A stretch of DNA of 64,000 nt from Prosthecobacter sp. (GTDB lineage: Bacteria; Verrucomicrobiota; Verrucomicrobiia; Verrucomicrobiales; Verrucomicrobiaceae), in NCBI RefSeq assembly GCF_034366625.1, contig NZ_JAXMIH010000005.1, forward strand, positions 1-64,000, in the 5' to 3' direction. The translations under genes were made by a program, and so were the position numbers. The notes under the pieces are model-generated. The model did not search any database. It saw nothing but the letters and a program-made list of their open reading frames with translations, and had not been told where the DNA came from. Below are positions 49,150 through 57,089 of this stretch, piece by piece. Within the stretch, counting starts at the first letter, position 1. Each line of letters begins with the position of its first letter.

Positions 49150-50172
49150 ATGCCGCCGACCAGCCTCGAAGAGCTCGAAGAACGTCTCAGCCGACCCACG
49201 CCTGCCGTGATCGACCTGATGCGCGCCATGCCGGGCGACATCATCGTTTTGGGCGCGGCGGGCAAGATGGGGCCGTCGCTCGCGCGCATGGCAAAACGTG
49301 CCAGCGATGAGGCGGACACGCAGCGGCGCATCATCGCGGTGTCGCGCTTCAGCACGCCGGGTGCGGCGGAGGAGTTTCAGCAGCACGGCATCGAAACCAT
49401 CGCCGTTGATCTGCTGGCGGCGAACGCCGTGGCCTACCTGCCGCATGCGCCAAACGTGGTCTTCATGGCGGGCATGAAATTCGGCTCCACCGGCCAGGAA
49501 CCGATGACCTGGGGCATGAACGCGTGGCTGCCCGGCCTCGTGTGCGAGCGCTACCATCGCAGCCGCATCGCCGCGTTCTCCACCGGCAATGTCTATGGCC
49601 TCGTGCCGGTGGAACGCGGCGGCAGCAAGGAGGAGGACGCTTTGAATCCCGCCGGCGAATACGCCATGAGCTGCCTGGGCCGCGAGCGCATCTTCCAGCA
49701 CTTCAGCCAGACACGCGGCACGCCCGTCTCCCTCATCCGCCTGAACTACGCCTGCGACCTGCGCTACGGCGTGCTGGTGGATGTCGCGCAGAAAGTTTGG
49801 AACGGCCAGCCGGTGGATGTGCGCATGGGCTACTTCAACACCATCTGGCAGGGCGATGCGAACGCACTCTCGCTCCTCAGCCTCGGCAAAGCCCAAAGCC
49901 CCGCCTGGACCGTGAATCTCACCGGCACCGCCACGCTCAGTGTGCGCGAGGTCGCGAAGCGCTTCGGCGAACTCTTCGGCAAACCGATTCAGATCGAAGG
50001 CAAGGAGGCTCCCGATGCGCTCCTCAGCAATCCCTACCGCTGTTTCGTCGAGCTCGGCATTCCGTTCATCCGCGATGAGGAGTTGATGGAATGGGTCGCA
50101 AGCTGGGTCTCACACGGCGGCGAATCCCTCGGCAAACCGACGCACTTTGAGTCGCGGGATGGGAAATTTTGA
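49150..50172 (+). CDS. NAD-dependent epimerase/dehydratase-like (atypical extended SDR)
   Basis: 340 residues. Nucleotide motif DIIVLGAAGKMGPSLARMAK; FSTGNVYGLV matches the extended-SDR Ser region. The active-site YxxxK reads YAMSC (Tyr, then Cys where Lys is needed), so the classical catalytic Lys is absent and dehydrogenation is doubtful; it may bind NAD(P) only or use another mechanism. The C-terminal part ARYGVLVDVAQKVWNGQPVD is SDR-like. Start at 49150 avoids an unrelated upstream reading frame. Confidence 0.85.
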   Translation: MPPTSLEELEERLSRPTPAVIDLMRAMPGDIIVLGAAGKMGPSLARMAKRASDEADTQRRIIAVSRFSTPGAAEEFQQHGIETIAVDLLAANAVAYLPHAPNVVFMAGMKFGSTGQEPMTWGMNAWLPGLVCERYHRSRIAAFSTGNVYGLVPVERGGSKEEDALNPAGEYAMSCLGRERIFQHFSQTRGTPVSLIRLNYACDLRYGVLVDVAQKVWNGQPVDVRMGYFNTIWQGDANALSLLSLGKAQSPAWTVNLTGTATLSVREVAKRFGELFGKPIQIEGKEAPDALLSNPYRCFVELGIPFIRDEELMEWVASWVSHGGESLGKPTHFESRDGKF

Positions 50173-50255
50173 AGGCCTGCTCTATCCTTCCTCTGTGCTG
50201 CATAATATCTATCGTGTACTCGACAGATGTGTTTCCTCTTCAATAGTTATGCCAT

Positions 50256-50777
50256 ATGCAAGATGGGACATCAGCACTGCTGTTTTTCTATGGTCTCTTT
50301 TGGGCTGAAATCCTCGCGACTTCTGCTCGGTACCAAGGCTTCCCGACCGTAACCCTCTGGGCTCGATGGAGCTATCGTGACGAACGAACTCGGCGTTTAA
50401 AACGCATTTTCGCCTCCGTTGTCCTACTGAACGTCTTTCCCATTGTCTGGCTATTTGTGCTCTATCAATGTGTTGTGCCTAAAGGGGCGGGCTTTGTCCC
50501 GGTCAGCATGGCTGCATTAGCGTCGCTATCAATATTTGGCATCACACGACTTTATCACGGGGTTGTCGCCAGCAGCGAAACGATGAACAAGTACTACACT
50601 TCGGAAGAACTCACGAAATGGAAAATTCATGGCGTTGATGATCCTCATCCCAGATGGGCGCATCTAGTGCCAAGCATGTTTTACTTGGTTTGCTATCCAA
50701 GTGCGGCAATTGCCGTGGGTTGGATCGCCTCACTTTGTTGTAACGCTCACTCGGGCGCTCCTGGTCTGAGCCAGTAG
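50256..50777 (+). CDS. Membrane protein of unknown function
   Basis: 173 residues with about four hydrophobic segments (LLFFYGLFWAEILATSA; FASVVLLNVFPIVWLFVLYQ; VSMAALASLSIFGIT; VPSMFYLVCYPSAAIAVGWI). No family known. Its DNA is more AT-rich than its neighbours. Its last ten codons run antisense through the remnant of a pyrB 3' end (50747-50845), so its C-terminus (SGAPGLSQ) may be a product of that rearrangement. Confidence 0.65.
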   Translation: MQDGTSALLFFYGLFWAEILATSARYQGFPTVTLWARWSYRDERTRRLKRIFASVVLLNVFPIVWLFVLYQCVVPKGAGFVPVSMAALASLSIFGITRLYHGVVASSETMNKYYTSEELTKWKIHGVDDPHPRWAHLVPSMFYLVCYPSAAIAVGWIASLCCNAHSGAPGLSQ

Positions 50778-50845
50778 TGCATGCTCATGTGAGCGGCGAT
50801 GCTGTTTTCGACCTGCTGGTTGATGAGTCGCTTCTCGTCGTTATG
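50747..50845 (-). pseudogene. Remnant of the pyrB 3' end (aspartate carbamoyltransferase C-terminus)
   Basis: Minus-strand translation runs NDEKRLINQQVENSIAAHMS then MHYWLRPGAPE and a stop, closely matching the C-terminus of the intact pyrB at 51693 (NYEKCLINQQVENGIAVRMS, VLYWLRPGAVE). About 32 codons remain and nothing of the rest is visible. The two stretches are in the same orientation and flank the RAYT element, which lies between them. It is either a diverged partial duplication or the tail of a second pyrB lost on insertion. Confidence 0.85.
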
Positions 50846-50885
50846 CGGGAACTTGCTATCTCAACGTTGTCGCTGACGAGTCTCA

Positions 50886-50983
50886 AAGCCCAACGGGCTT
50901 GTGTAACTCAGCCCAGGGTTCGCAGAACCCTGGGTTAACGATTCACCATCCAACGTTTCTCAAGGACCAACCCCAACGGGGTT
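50886..50983. repeat. Left REP hairpin set of the RAYT element
   Basis: Three hairpins: AAGCCC-AAC-GGGCTT (50886-50900), CCCAGGGTT-CGCAG-AACCCTGGG (50912-50934), AACCCC-AAC-GGGGTT (50969-50983). Confidence 0.85.
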
Positions 50984-51014
50984 GCGTCCATCGCCGCCGC
51001 TCCCTGACCCCTCT

Positions 51015-51470
51015 TCAATCCCACGCATACGCCTCGTCCCATGCCTGCCCGTGGCGGCGCAACAACTCGCGGTATTCGTCCTGAAATGTGATCTTCTGAT
51101 GGTGCTCCTCCTGTCGTTCGATGTAACGCGTGACGGCCCCCGCTTTCGATTCGGACACGGAGAAACACCCATACCCCGCCTGCCAGTGGAACTGGCGGAA
51201 CATGCCGCCGCGTTCGTGAATCCAGCCGGTGGAGACGCGTTTGATCTCCTTCACGAACTCCGCGATGGCGAGGGTGCGTGAAAGCGTGGTCAGCAGATGC
51301 ACATGATCGGCGACACCGCCGATCTGGATCGGCAGACAATCGAGCGCCTTCGCACAACCGCCCAGATACGCATGCACCTCGGAGCGAAACGCGGGGTCGT
51401 GGAAGGTGGGCTCACGGCCTTTGGTGGAGAACACGGTGTGGATCAAAACGCGGACGAGGGATTGTGGCAT
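51015..51470 (-). CDS. REP-associated tyrosine transposase (IS200-like, Y1_Tnp)
   Basis: 151 residues. Starts MPQSLVRVLIHTVFSTKGRE, the RAYT N-terminal motif (HxVFSTKxR). HUH site HVHLL at about 58 (VADHVHLLTTLS) and the catalytic-tyrosine region AVTRYIERQEEHHQKITFQD near the C-terminus. RAYTs cut single-stranded DNA at REP hairpins and are usually single-copy residents rather than active IS. The frame is complete. The start at 51470 is preferred; 32 further codons upstream are non-conserved. Confidence 0.92.
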   Translation of the reverse strand: MPQSLVRVLIHTVFSTKGREPTFHDPAFRSEVHAYLGGCAKALDCLPIQIGGVADHVHLLTTLSRTLAIAEFVKEIKRVSTGWIHERGGMFRQFHWQAGYGCFSVSESKAGAVTRYIERQEEHHQKITFQDEYRELLRRHGQAWDEAYAWD

Positions 51471-51503
51471 GGCGCGAGTTTTGGATGATTCGGGGATGGA
51501 CGC

Positions 51504-51600
51504 AACCCCGTTGGGGTTGCTCGGAATGGAGGAGGTGGGCGATGCGGTGACCCAGGGTTGTGCCAACCCTGGGCTGAGTTACGGAAGGCCGTTGGCCTTC
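51504..51600. repeat. Right REP hairpin set of the RAYT element
   Basis: Inverted copy of the left set: AACCCC-GTT-GGGGTT (51504-51518), CCCAGGGTT-GTGCC-AACCCTGGG (51551-51573), GAAGGCC-GTT-GGCCTTC (51584-51600). Confidence 0.85.
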
Positions 51601-51650
51601 AAGGCTTCGATGACGTGAATATGTTGTTCGCAAGCGATGTGGCCTCACGC

Positions 51651-51672
51651 GGCGGACTGAGGACAGTCCGCC
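51651..51672. repeat. Separate REP-like hairpin just outside the RAYT element
   Basis: GGCGGACT-GAGGAC-AGTCCGCC lies 21 bases from the pyrB stop. Its design differs from the A/B/C hairpins and resembles the GCGGAC palindrome at 24419-24434, so it may belong to another REP family. It could also help end the pyrB transcript, though no T-tract follows. Confidence 0.6.
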
Positions 51673-51692
51673 CTACCCATCAATCATCTCAG

Positions 51693-52619
51693 TCACTCCA
51701 CCGCACCCGGCCTCAGCCAGTACAACACGCTCATTCTCACAGCGATGCCGTTTTCGACCTGCTGGTTGATGAGGCACTTCTCGTAGTTCATGCCGGTGTC
51801 GGTGATCTCGACGCCGCGGTTCACGGGACCGGGATGCATGAGGTGGAGGCCGCGCTCGCGCAAGATTTCGACGCGCTCGTTGGTGAGGCCGTAGTTTTTG
51901 TGATACTCGGCGGCGGTGGGAAAGAAGGGCTCGTCGAGGCGCTCGCTCTGCACGCGGAGGAGGTAGATGACATCGGGCTTCCAGTCGAAGGCGTCGCGCC
52001 AGTTGCCGAACTGCGGGATTTCCTGCGGCACCTCGCGCGGCATCATCGAGCCGGGGGCGAGGTAGGCCACGTTCATGCCGAGACGGCGGAACATCAGGCT
52101 GGTGCTGCGGGCGACGCGGGAGTGCTGGATGTCGCCGACGATCAACGCGCGGCAGCCACGCAGGTCTTTGTGAATCTCTCTCAGCGTGAAGGCATCCAGC
52201 AGCGCCTGGGTGGGATGCGCATGCCAGCCGTCGCCGGCGTTGATGACGCTGGCGCGGGTGTTTCGGGCGATGAGGTTCGGCGTGCCGGACTGCTTGTGCC
52301 GCACGACGATGTAATCGACGCGCATGGCCTCCAGGGTCTCGACAGTGTCGAGAACGGATTCGCCTTTGACGACGCTGCTCGATTCGATGTCGAAGTGCGT
52401 CACGTCAGCGCTGAGACGGCTGGCGGCGACTTCAAAGCTGGAGCGTGTGCGCGTCGATGGCTCGTAAAACAGCGTGAGCATCGTCCGGCCCTTGAGCGTG
52501 GGCACTTTCTTCACGCTGCGTTTGAAGAGGTCTTTGAACGGCACGGCGTTGTCGAGCACGAACGCGATTTCCTCATCCGTGAGCGAGGCGATGTCGAGGA
52601 GGTCTTTGCGCGGGGTCAT
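51693..52619 (-). CDS. pyrB: Aspartate carbamoyltransferase catalytic subunit
   Basis: 308 residues. Carbamoyl-phosphate site FYEPSTRTRSSFE, HPTQALLDAF, and MHPGPVNRGVEI are the family signatures. Catalyses the first committed step of pyrimidine synthesis. It overlaps pyrR by ATGA (52616-52619), giving a pyrR-pyrB unit. pyrC, normally next, is missing; instead the RAYT element starts after the stop. No regulatory pyrI gene is present, which agrees with a PyrR-linked catalytic trimer. Confidence 0.97.
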   Translation of the reverse strand: MTPRKDLLDIASLTDEEIAFVLDNAVPFKDLFKRSVKKVPTLKGRTMLTLFYEPSTRTRSSFEVAASRLSADVTHFDIESSSVVKGESVLDTVETLEAMRVDYIVVRHKQSGTPNLIARNTRASVINAGDGWHAHPTQALLDAFTLREIHKDLRGCRALIVGDIQHSRVARSTSLMFRRLGMNVAYLAPGSMMPREVPQEIPQFGNWRDAFDWKPDVIYLLRVQSERLDEPFFPTAAEYHKNYGLTNERVEILRERGLHLMHPGPVNRGVEITDTGMNYEKCLINQQVENGIAVRMSVLYWLRPGAVE

Positions 52620-53167
52620 CTCGGTGAGGCTTGGGTTTGCACGGTGCAGGAGTCCTGGCCGTCCACTTCTTCAAAACGCACCGCCACACGCTCGCCAGCG
52701 GCCAGGGTGACCTTGAGCGCGGAAAAATCCGGCTGCACGGGAAATTCGCGACCGCAGCGGTCCACCAGCACGGCAAGCTGCACGCGTTGCGGGCGGCCAA
52801 AATTGAGCAGTTCCTCCAGCGCGGCGCGCACGCTGCGGCCGGTGAAGATCACTTCGTCACACAGCACGACATTGAGGCCGTCGAGGTCGAAGGCGATGTC
52901 GGAGCCTTCGAGCTTGGGCACCATCTGGAAGGTGTTCAGGTCATCGCGATACTGCGTGAGGTCGATGGTGCCGACGAAGACCTTCGTGCAGCCGAGTTTT
53001 TCGATCTCGGCGGCGATGCGCGTCGCCAGCGGCACGCCGCGGGTGAAAATGCCGACGAGGGCGAGGCTTTCCGCGCCTTGGTTCGCGTCGCAGATGTTTT
53101 TTGCCAAAGCGGCCACTCCTTCAGCCATCTGGGCCTTGGTGAGGAGGGTGCGTACAAATTCTGGCAT
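52616..53167 (-). CDS. pyrR: PyrR bifunctional regulator / uracil phosphoribosyltransferase-like
   Basis: 183 residues. The PRPP motif VVLCDEVIFTGRSVRAALEE and N-terminal KAQMAEGVAALAKNICDANQ match PyrR, which binds pyr mRNA to attenuate transcription and shows uracil phosphoribosyltransferase activity. The ATG at 53167 is supported by position and similarity. No convincing PyrR-binding anti-antiterminator was seen in the 135-base leader, so control by PyrR at this locus is inferred only from the pairing. Confidence 0.93.
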   Translation of the reverse strand: MPEFVRTLLTKAQMAEGVAALAKNICDANQGAESLALVGIFTRGVPLATRIAAEIEKLGCTKVFVGTIDLTQYRDDLNTFQMVPKLEGSDIAFDLDGLNVVLCDEVIFTGRSVRAALEELLNFGRPQRVQLAVLVDRCGREFPVQPDFSALKVTLAAGERVAVRFEEVDGQDSCTVQTQASPR

Positions 53168-53302
53168 GGCGATGGGGTGCGCGGAAAGTCCGGCGATTCG
53201 TGGTCTTGTCAAATCAGCCGATGGCGGCGCCAGCGGAGAAGTTTCGCGTCCGTTTCCGCCTCCAGGGTTGCAAAGCAGGCACGGCTTTGGTTTGATGAGC
53301 GC

Positions 53303-53956
53303 ATGAAACGAATTCCCCGTGCCGTCCTGCTGCTGACCCTTCCGGCACTGCTGGCCAGTTGTGACAACTTTCGTGAGAACAAGCTGCTGATGACCATGCA
53401 CGTCCAGACGGACGCGATCGAGCATCCCAGCGAGATCATGAAGCTGCCGATCGGTGGTCAGGAAATGACCTTCAGGAAGGTGCCCGAGTTCAGCCAGCGC
53501 AGCATCTCGGGCTTTGAGCCCTTCCCGGCCGAGGACGGCCAGAGCTTCGGCGTGTTGCTCCAACTCGACACGAAGGGTAGGAACTCGCTCGAACTCGCCT
53601 CCCGCATGAGCCACGGCATGGTGATGCTGACGATGGTCAATGCACTGCCCATCGACTTGGTCGAGCTCGACCAGCCGATCACCGACGGCCGATTCACCGT
53701 CTGGCGCGGGCTGTCCAAGGAGACGATCGACAGGATGGACAAGTTTTACCCGCGCATCAAATACATGAAGTCCTCCTCGCGCTGGATGGACATGCTGCCC
53801 TCCACACACCGCGAGAAGCTGAACTCACGCCGCGTCGCCAAAGAAGCTGAAGCGGCCGAAAAAGCCGCTCTGCGTGATAAAGAGCGCGGCATCATCCGCA
53901 ACGCGCCCAAGACGAAGGACATCCCGCTCGAAGGCTATAAACAGCCCGGCACCTGA
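53303..53956 (+). CDS. Lipoprotein of unknown function
   Basis: 217 residues with a lipoprotein signal (LLTLPALLASC, Cys about 20). The mature part contains a mixed alpha/beta domain (LLMTMHVQTDAIEHPSEIMK, FTVWRGLSKETIDRMDKFYP) and a charged helical tail (RVAKEAEAAEKAALRDKERG). Not recognised. Its stop overlaps the ATG of the M23 peptidase gene (TGATG), so it is likely coupled to it and may be a partner for wall hydrolysis. Confidence 0.75.
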   Translation: MKRIPRAVLLLTLPALLASCDNFRENKLLMTMHVQTDAIEHPSEIMKLPIGGQEMTFRKVPEFSQRSISGFEPFPAEDGQSFGVLLQLDTKGRNSLELASRMSHGMVMLTMVNALPIDLVELDQPITDGRFTVWRGLSKETIDRMDKFYPRIKYMKSSSRWMDMLPSTHREKLNSRRVAKEAEAAEKAALRDKERGIIRNAPKTKDIPLEGYKQPGT

Positions 53957-54975
53957 TGAAGCGCCCCGCCTTGTCATTGATTGCGTTCTTTGTGCTCGGC
54001 TGCATGGCGCAGGGGCAGAGCCTGCTGCTGCCCACGGACAATCGTGCGCTGTTTGACGAGCCGGCGCAGTTTTTCCAGTTCGTGGATCGTGACTTTGAGG
54101 GCGCGAAGAGCACACCGTGGGAGGGCGGGCAGTTTGGATTCGTGCGCGATCCGCGGCGTCTCGGCAGCCGCATCGCCTACGCGCGGTTTCACGAGGGTCT
54201 CGACATCAAACCGCTCCAGCGAGACGCGCAGGGCAATCCGCAGGATGAGGTGCGTGCGATTGCCGACGGCATCGTGGCTTACTCGGCAGCGACGGCCAGT
54301 CTGAGCAATTACGGCCGCTACATCGTGGTGAGGCATGATTGGGGCGAGGGCTCGCTTTACTCGCTCTACGCGCATCTGCGTGAGTCACGTGTCACGGCAG
54401 GTCAGAAAGTGAAGGCAGGCACGACTCTTGGGATTCTCGGTTACACCGGCAGTGGGATCGATCAGCGCCGTGCCCATGTGCATGTGGAGCTGAACCTCTT
54501 TCTCTCCAGCCGCTTCGAGGCCTGGCATGCGGCGAACTTTGCCACGCCAAATCACCACGGCGTGTTCAACGGCCTGAATCTCATCGGTCTCGATTTGCAG
54601 GCGCTTTACCTCGCACAGCAGAAGAATCCGGCCATCACCGCCGCCGGAGCTGTGCGTGCGACGGAAAGCGGCTACCGTGTGGCGATCCCAGGCGATGCGA
54701 CGATGGAGATCGTGAAACACTATCCCTGGCTGCTCGATGGGCCGCGTCCTGCGGGCAAATCTGCGAGCTGGGAGGTCACTTTCAGCCGCTGGGGGCTGCC
54801 GCTGGCCGTCAAAGCCTCGAACATGACCGTGTCACAGCCGGTGGTGACGTGGGTGAAGGACGCTGGCATTCCACACTACACCCACACCCGTGGCTGCGTG
54901 ACCGGCAGCGGTGAAACAGGCAAGCTCACGACGGAAGGACTGCGTTTTGTGAAGCTGGTGTGCGGCTGGTTTTAG
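53956..54975 (+). CDS. M23-family peptidoglycan endopeptidase
   Basis: 339 residues with a signal peptide (MKRPALSLIAFFVLGC) that may be a weak lipobox. LytM domain: FHEGLDIK (first His and Asp), AHVHVELNLF (HxH), plus YIVVRHDWGEGSLYSLYAHL. It carries an extra C-terminal domain of about 110 residues. It probably cleaves peptidoglycan crosslinks in the periplasm. Coupled with the upstream lipoprotein gene. Confidence 0.9.
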   Translation: MKRPALSLIAFFVLGCMAQGQSLLLPTDNRALFDEPAQFFQFVDRDFEGAKSTPWEGGQFGFVRDPRRLGSRIAYARFHEGLDIKPLQRDAQGNPQDEVRAIADGIVAYSAATASLSNYGRYIVVRHDWGEGSLYSLYAHLRESRVTAGQKVKAGTTLGILGYTGSGIDQRRAHVHVELNLFLSSRFEAWHAANFATPNHHGVFNGLNLIGLDLQALYLAQQKNPAITAAGAVRATESGYRVAIPGDATMEIVKHYPWLLDGPRPAGKSASWEVTFSRWGLPLAVKASNMTVSQPVVTWVKDAGIPHYTHTRGCVTGSGETGKLTTEGLRFVKLVCGWF

Positions 54976-55014
54976 GATGGACAAATCACAGCAGGCCGCC
55001 GCAGAATCAGCGGC

Positions 55015-55539
55015 ATGGACGAGACCTTCAATCCTTACGCCGCTCCGCAGTCGAATGTGATCCCCGCACCCGCTTCAGGCGATGCGCTGCCATCAGCCAG
55101 CCGGTGGCATCGCTTTCTAGCCTCGATGCTGGACGCGCTCATCATCATGGCGGTGGTCATGCCCATAGAATGGATGGCGGGCGCATTTGACCGGGCGCAG
55201 CCAAGTTACGCCTTCAGAGGAGAAGATGTGTTTTGGAGCGCCATTGGTTTTGGAATCATGGTGCTGATCAACTGGAATCAACTGCTGAACGGCCAGACCA
55301 TTGGCAAAAGCGTGCTCAAGATCAAGGTTGTGCGTAGAGATGGCAGCCCCTGTGATCGGAAACGCCTCATCCTTTGGCGCATGCTGCCGATTCAAGTCGT
55401 CGTGCTGATTCCTGTCATCGGCATGATCGCCGCGCTGGCCGACTGCTTCAGCATCTTCCGCTCCAGCCGCTACACGCTGCATGATGATGTGGCTGACACG
55501 AAAGTCGTCGATCTGCGCCCGCAGCTTGCGGGTGGTTGA
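55015..55539 (+). CDS. RDD-family membrane protein
   Basis: 174 residues. The RDD pattern is visible: ASRWHRFLASMLDALIIMAV (Arg and Asp), LNGQTIGKSVLKIKVVRRDG and RMLPIQVVVLIPVIGMIAAL, with three membrane helices. N-terminal NPYAAPQSN repeats are common in RDD proteins of PVC bacteria. Function unknown; some RDD proteins act in ion or drug movement. Convergent with the thioredoxin-like gene. Confidence 0.9.
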   Translation: MDETFNPYAAPQSNVIPAPASGDALPSASRWHRFLASMLDALIIMAVVMPIEWMAGAFDRAQPSYAFRGEDVFWSAIGFGIMVLINWNQLLNGQTIGKSVLKIKVVRRDGSPCDRKRLILWRMLPIQVVVLIPVIGMIAALADCFSIFRSSRYTLHDDVADTKVVDLRPQLAGG

Positions 55540-55545
55540 CGAACT

Positions 55546-56769
55546 TTACGGCTTCACTTCCGGCTCCGGCACGTAGAAGCGGCCCATGTGTGCCAGGATC
55601 TTGGCACGGAGTTCGTCACCATCGACCTCGCCGTTGTGGCGGAAGATAACTTCACCGCCGGGGGCGACGACCAGCGTGTGCGGAATCGGGCCTGGCCATT
55701 CGGGATCAAGCGCCTGGATCAGCGCATCGCTGCTGGCCTCGTTGAAGATGTAGGCGTTGCCCTTGCGGCCCTCGGCTTTGAGCGAGGGTTTCAATTTGTC
55801 AGGTACGATGGCGTTGTGCTTTTCGAGAAAGGCTTTCACCGCAGGCAGCTCCTTTGGGTCATCCATGCTGATGCTGATGAACTCAAACTCACGGAGGCCA
55901 AATTTGCGCGAGGTGGCAACGAGTTCGGGGAATTCCTTCACGCACGGCCCGCACCAAGTGGCCCAGACATTGAAGAGCCGAACTTTCTTCGTGTCATTCT
56001 TCCGCAGAGCGGCCACGCCCTTCGCGTCAATCAATTCGACCTCCACCTCGCCCTTCTCCCATTTTTCATTGTCGGCAGCGAGCTGACCGCGCTTGTCGAT
56101 CCACTTGGTGGAGCAGCCATGCGGCTTCGTTTCGGCCACAGGCACCGGTTTGCCTGCCAGCAAAGCTTCAATGGCATTGCGTGCATCGGGCGAAGTCACG
56201 GTGGCATCATCGTCATAGCGTGAGTCATCGAGACGGCCCTGGTAGCGGAGTTTGCGCTCCTTGTCGAAGATCATGACATGCGGCGTGGCAAGGCAGCCGT
56301 AGGCGAGGGCGATCTTCTGCGTTTCGCCGTCGTAGAGGTAGGGGAAGTTGAAGCCCTGCTCCTTGGCATGGCGCTTCATCTCGGGGAAACTGTCGTTGTA
56401 CTTCGAGTAGCCGAGTTCATCCGGTCGCAGGGCGGCGGGATCATTCGGATTGATCGCCACGAGTCGCAGTCCTTTGCCCTTGTAGTCTTTTACCAGCTTT
56501 TTGATGCGGCCCTCCACCGCCTGAGAGGTCGGGCAGTGGTTGCTGAGGAAGGCGATCATGAGCAGATCGGCGTCCGCGTAATCCTTGAGCGTGTGTTTCT
56601 CCTCATCGATGCCGATCAGCTCAAAATCTGGCGCCGCATCGCCGACTTTGAGCTCGTGGAAGCCCTCGGGCATGCCCTGCTTTTTTGCTTTCGGCGTTTC
56701 AGCATTCGTGAGGGCCGGAAGCAGGGCCACCAGCAGGGAAACAGCGAGCTTGTTCATGGTCGTGATCAT
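55546..56769 (-). CDS. Exported double thioredoxin-like protein
   Basis: 407 residues, signal peptide (NKLAVSLLVALLPALTNA). Two modules: an AhpC/TSA-like one at about 38-205 (FLSNHCPTSQAVEGRIKKLV; peroxiredoxin-like with only Cys in NHCPTSQ), and a TlpA-like one at about 250-400 with the redox motif WATWCGPCVKEFPE. Likely a periplasmic reductase. The start at 56769 forms ATGA with the preceding gene; 56757 (MNKLAV) is an alternative. Last in the hemL-cupin-DUF2007 cluster. Confidence 0.88.
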   Translation of the reverse strand: MITTMNKLAVSLLVALLPALTNAETPKAKKQGMPEGFHELKVGDAAPDFELIGIDEEKHTLKDYADADLLMIAFLSNHCPTSQAVEGRIKKLVKDYKGKGLRLVAINPNDPAALRPDELGYSKYNDSFPEMKRHAKEQGFNFPYLYDGETQKIALAYGCLATPHVMIFDKERKLRYQGRLDDSRYDDDATVTSPDARNAIEALLAGKPVPVAETKPHGCSTKWIDKRGQLAADNEKWEKGEVEVELIDAKGVAALRKNDTKKVRLFNVWATWCGPCVKEFPELVATSRKFGLREFEFISISMDDPKELPAVKAFLEKHNAIVPDKLKPSLKAEGRKGNAYIFNEASSDALIQALDPEWPGPIPHTLVVAPGGEVIFRHNGEVDGDELRAKILAHMGRFYVPEPEVKP

Positions 56770-57077
56770 TCGGGTTTGGCGGCCTGGCAGTTCCAGCACA
56801 GCTCAAACGAGGCCGGATTGGATTCTTTGCACGCGTGGCAGGGCCATTCCTCAGACGAGGAGGGCTGGGGAGAGTGGTATGAACGGAGCAGGGCGCTTGC
56901 CTGGTCATAATCGGCATCGTTCAGCAGACACAGCGTCGGCTGAAGCGGCATGATGAAGATGTTGGCGAGTTGCGCGGTCGTTTCATTGCGAATGAAGCAG
57001 GGGATCTCAGCCTCATCGAGGATCGACTTGTAATAGCCAAGCCGGGTGGAATCCAAACTGGTCAACAGGTCGCGCAT
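56766..57077 (-). CDS. DUF2007 signal-transducing-type domain fused to zinc ribbon
   Basis: 103 residues. The first ~70 form a DUF2007 domain (AEIPCFIRNETTAQLANIFI, LCLLNDADYDQASALLRSYH); the last ~30 carry CHACKESNPASFELCWNCQA, a two-CxxC zinc ribbon of the RanBP2 type. No enzyme activity is expected; it may bind protein or nucleic acid. It overlaps the downstream thioredoxin-like gene by ATGA. Confidence 0.85.
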   Translation of the reverse strand: MRDLLTSLDSTRLGYYKSILDEAEIPCFIRNETTAQLANIFIMPLQPTLCLLNDADYDQASALLRSYHSPQPSSSEEWPCHACKESNPASFELCWNCQAAKPE

Positions 57078-57089
57078 ACACGTAGGTGT

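Larger units (their letters stand above)
50886..51600 (-). mobile_element. RAYT transposase element bounded by mirror-image palindromes
   Basis: The transposase gene (51015-51470) sits between matching hairpin sets in inverted order A-B-C / C'-B'-A'. A: AAGCCC-AAC-GGGCTT; B: CCCAGGGTT...AACCCTGGG; C: AACCCC-AAC-GGGGTT. The right copy has GTT loops because it is inverted, and the A-B spacer GTAACTCAG is preserved in mirror form. Boundaries are the outermost hairpins; I saw no target-site duplication. Confidence 0.8.

Noticed and set aside
53168-53302. PyrR attenuator upstream of pyrR
   Set aside because: A TTGACA-like element exists, but I could not draw a clear anti-terminator/terminator pair.
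52631-53302. Long plus-strand frame running into the lipoprotein gene at 53303
   Set aside because: It is antisense to pyrR; the lipoprotein signal begins at the ATG at 53303.
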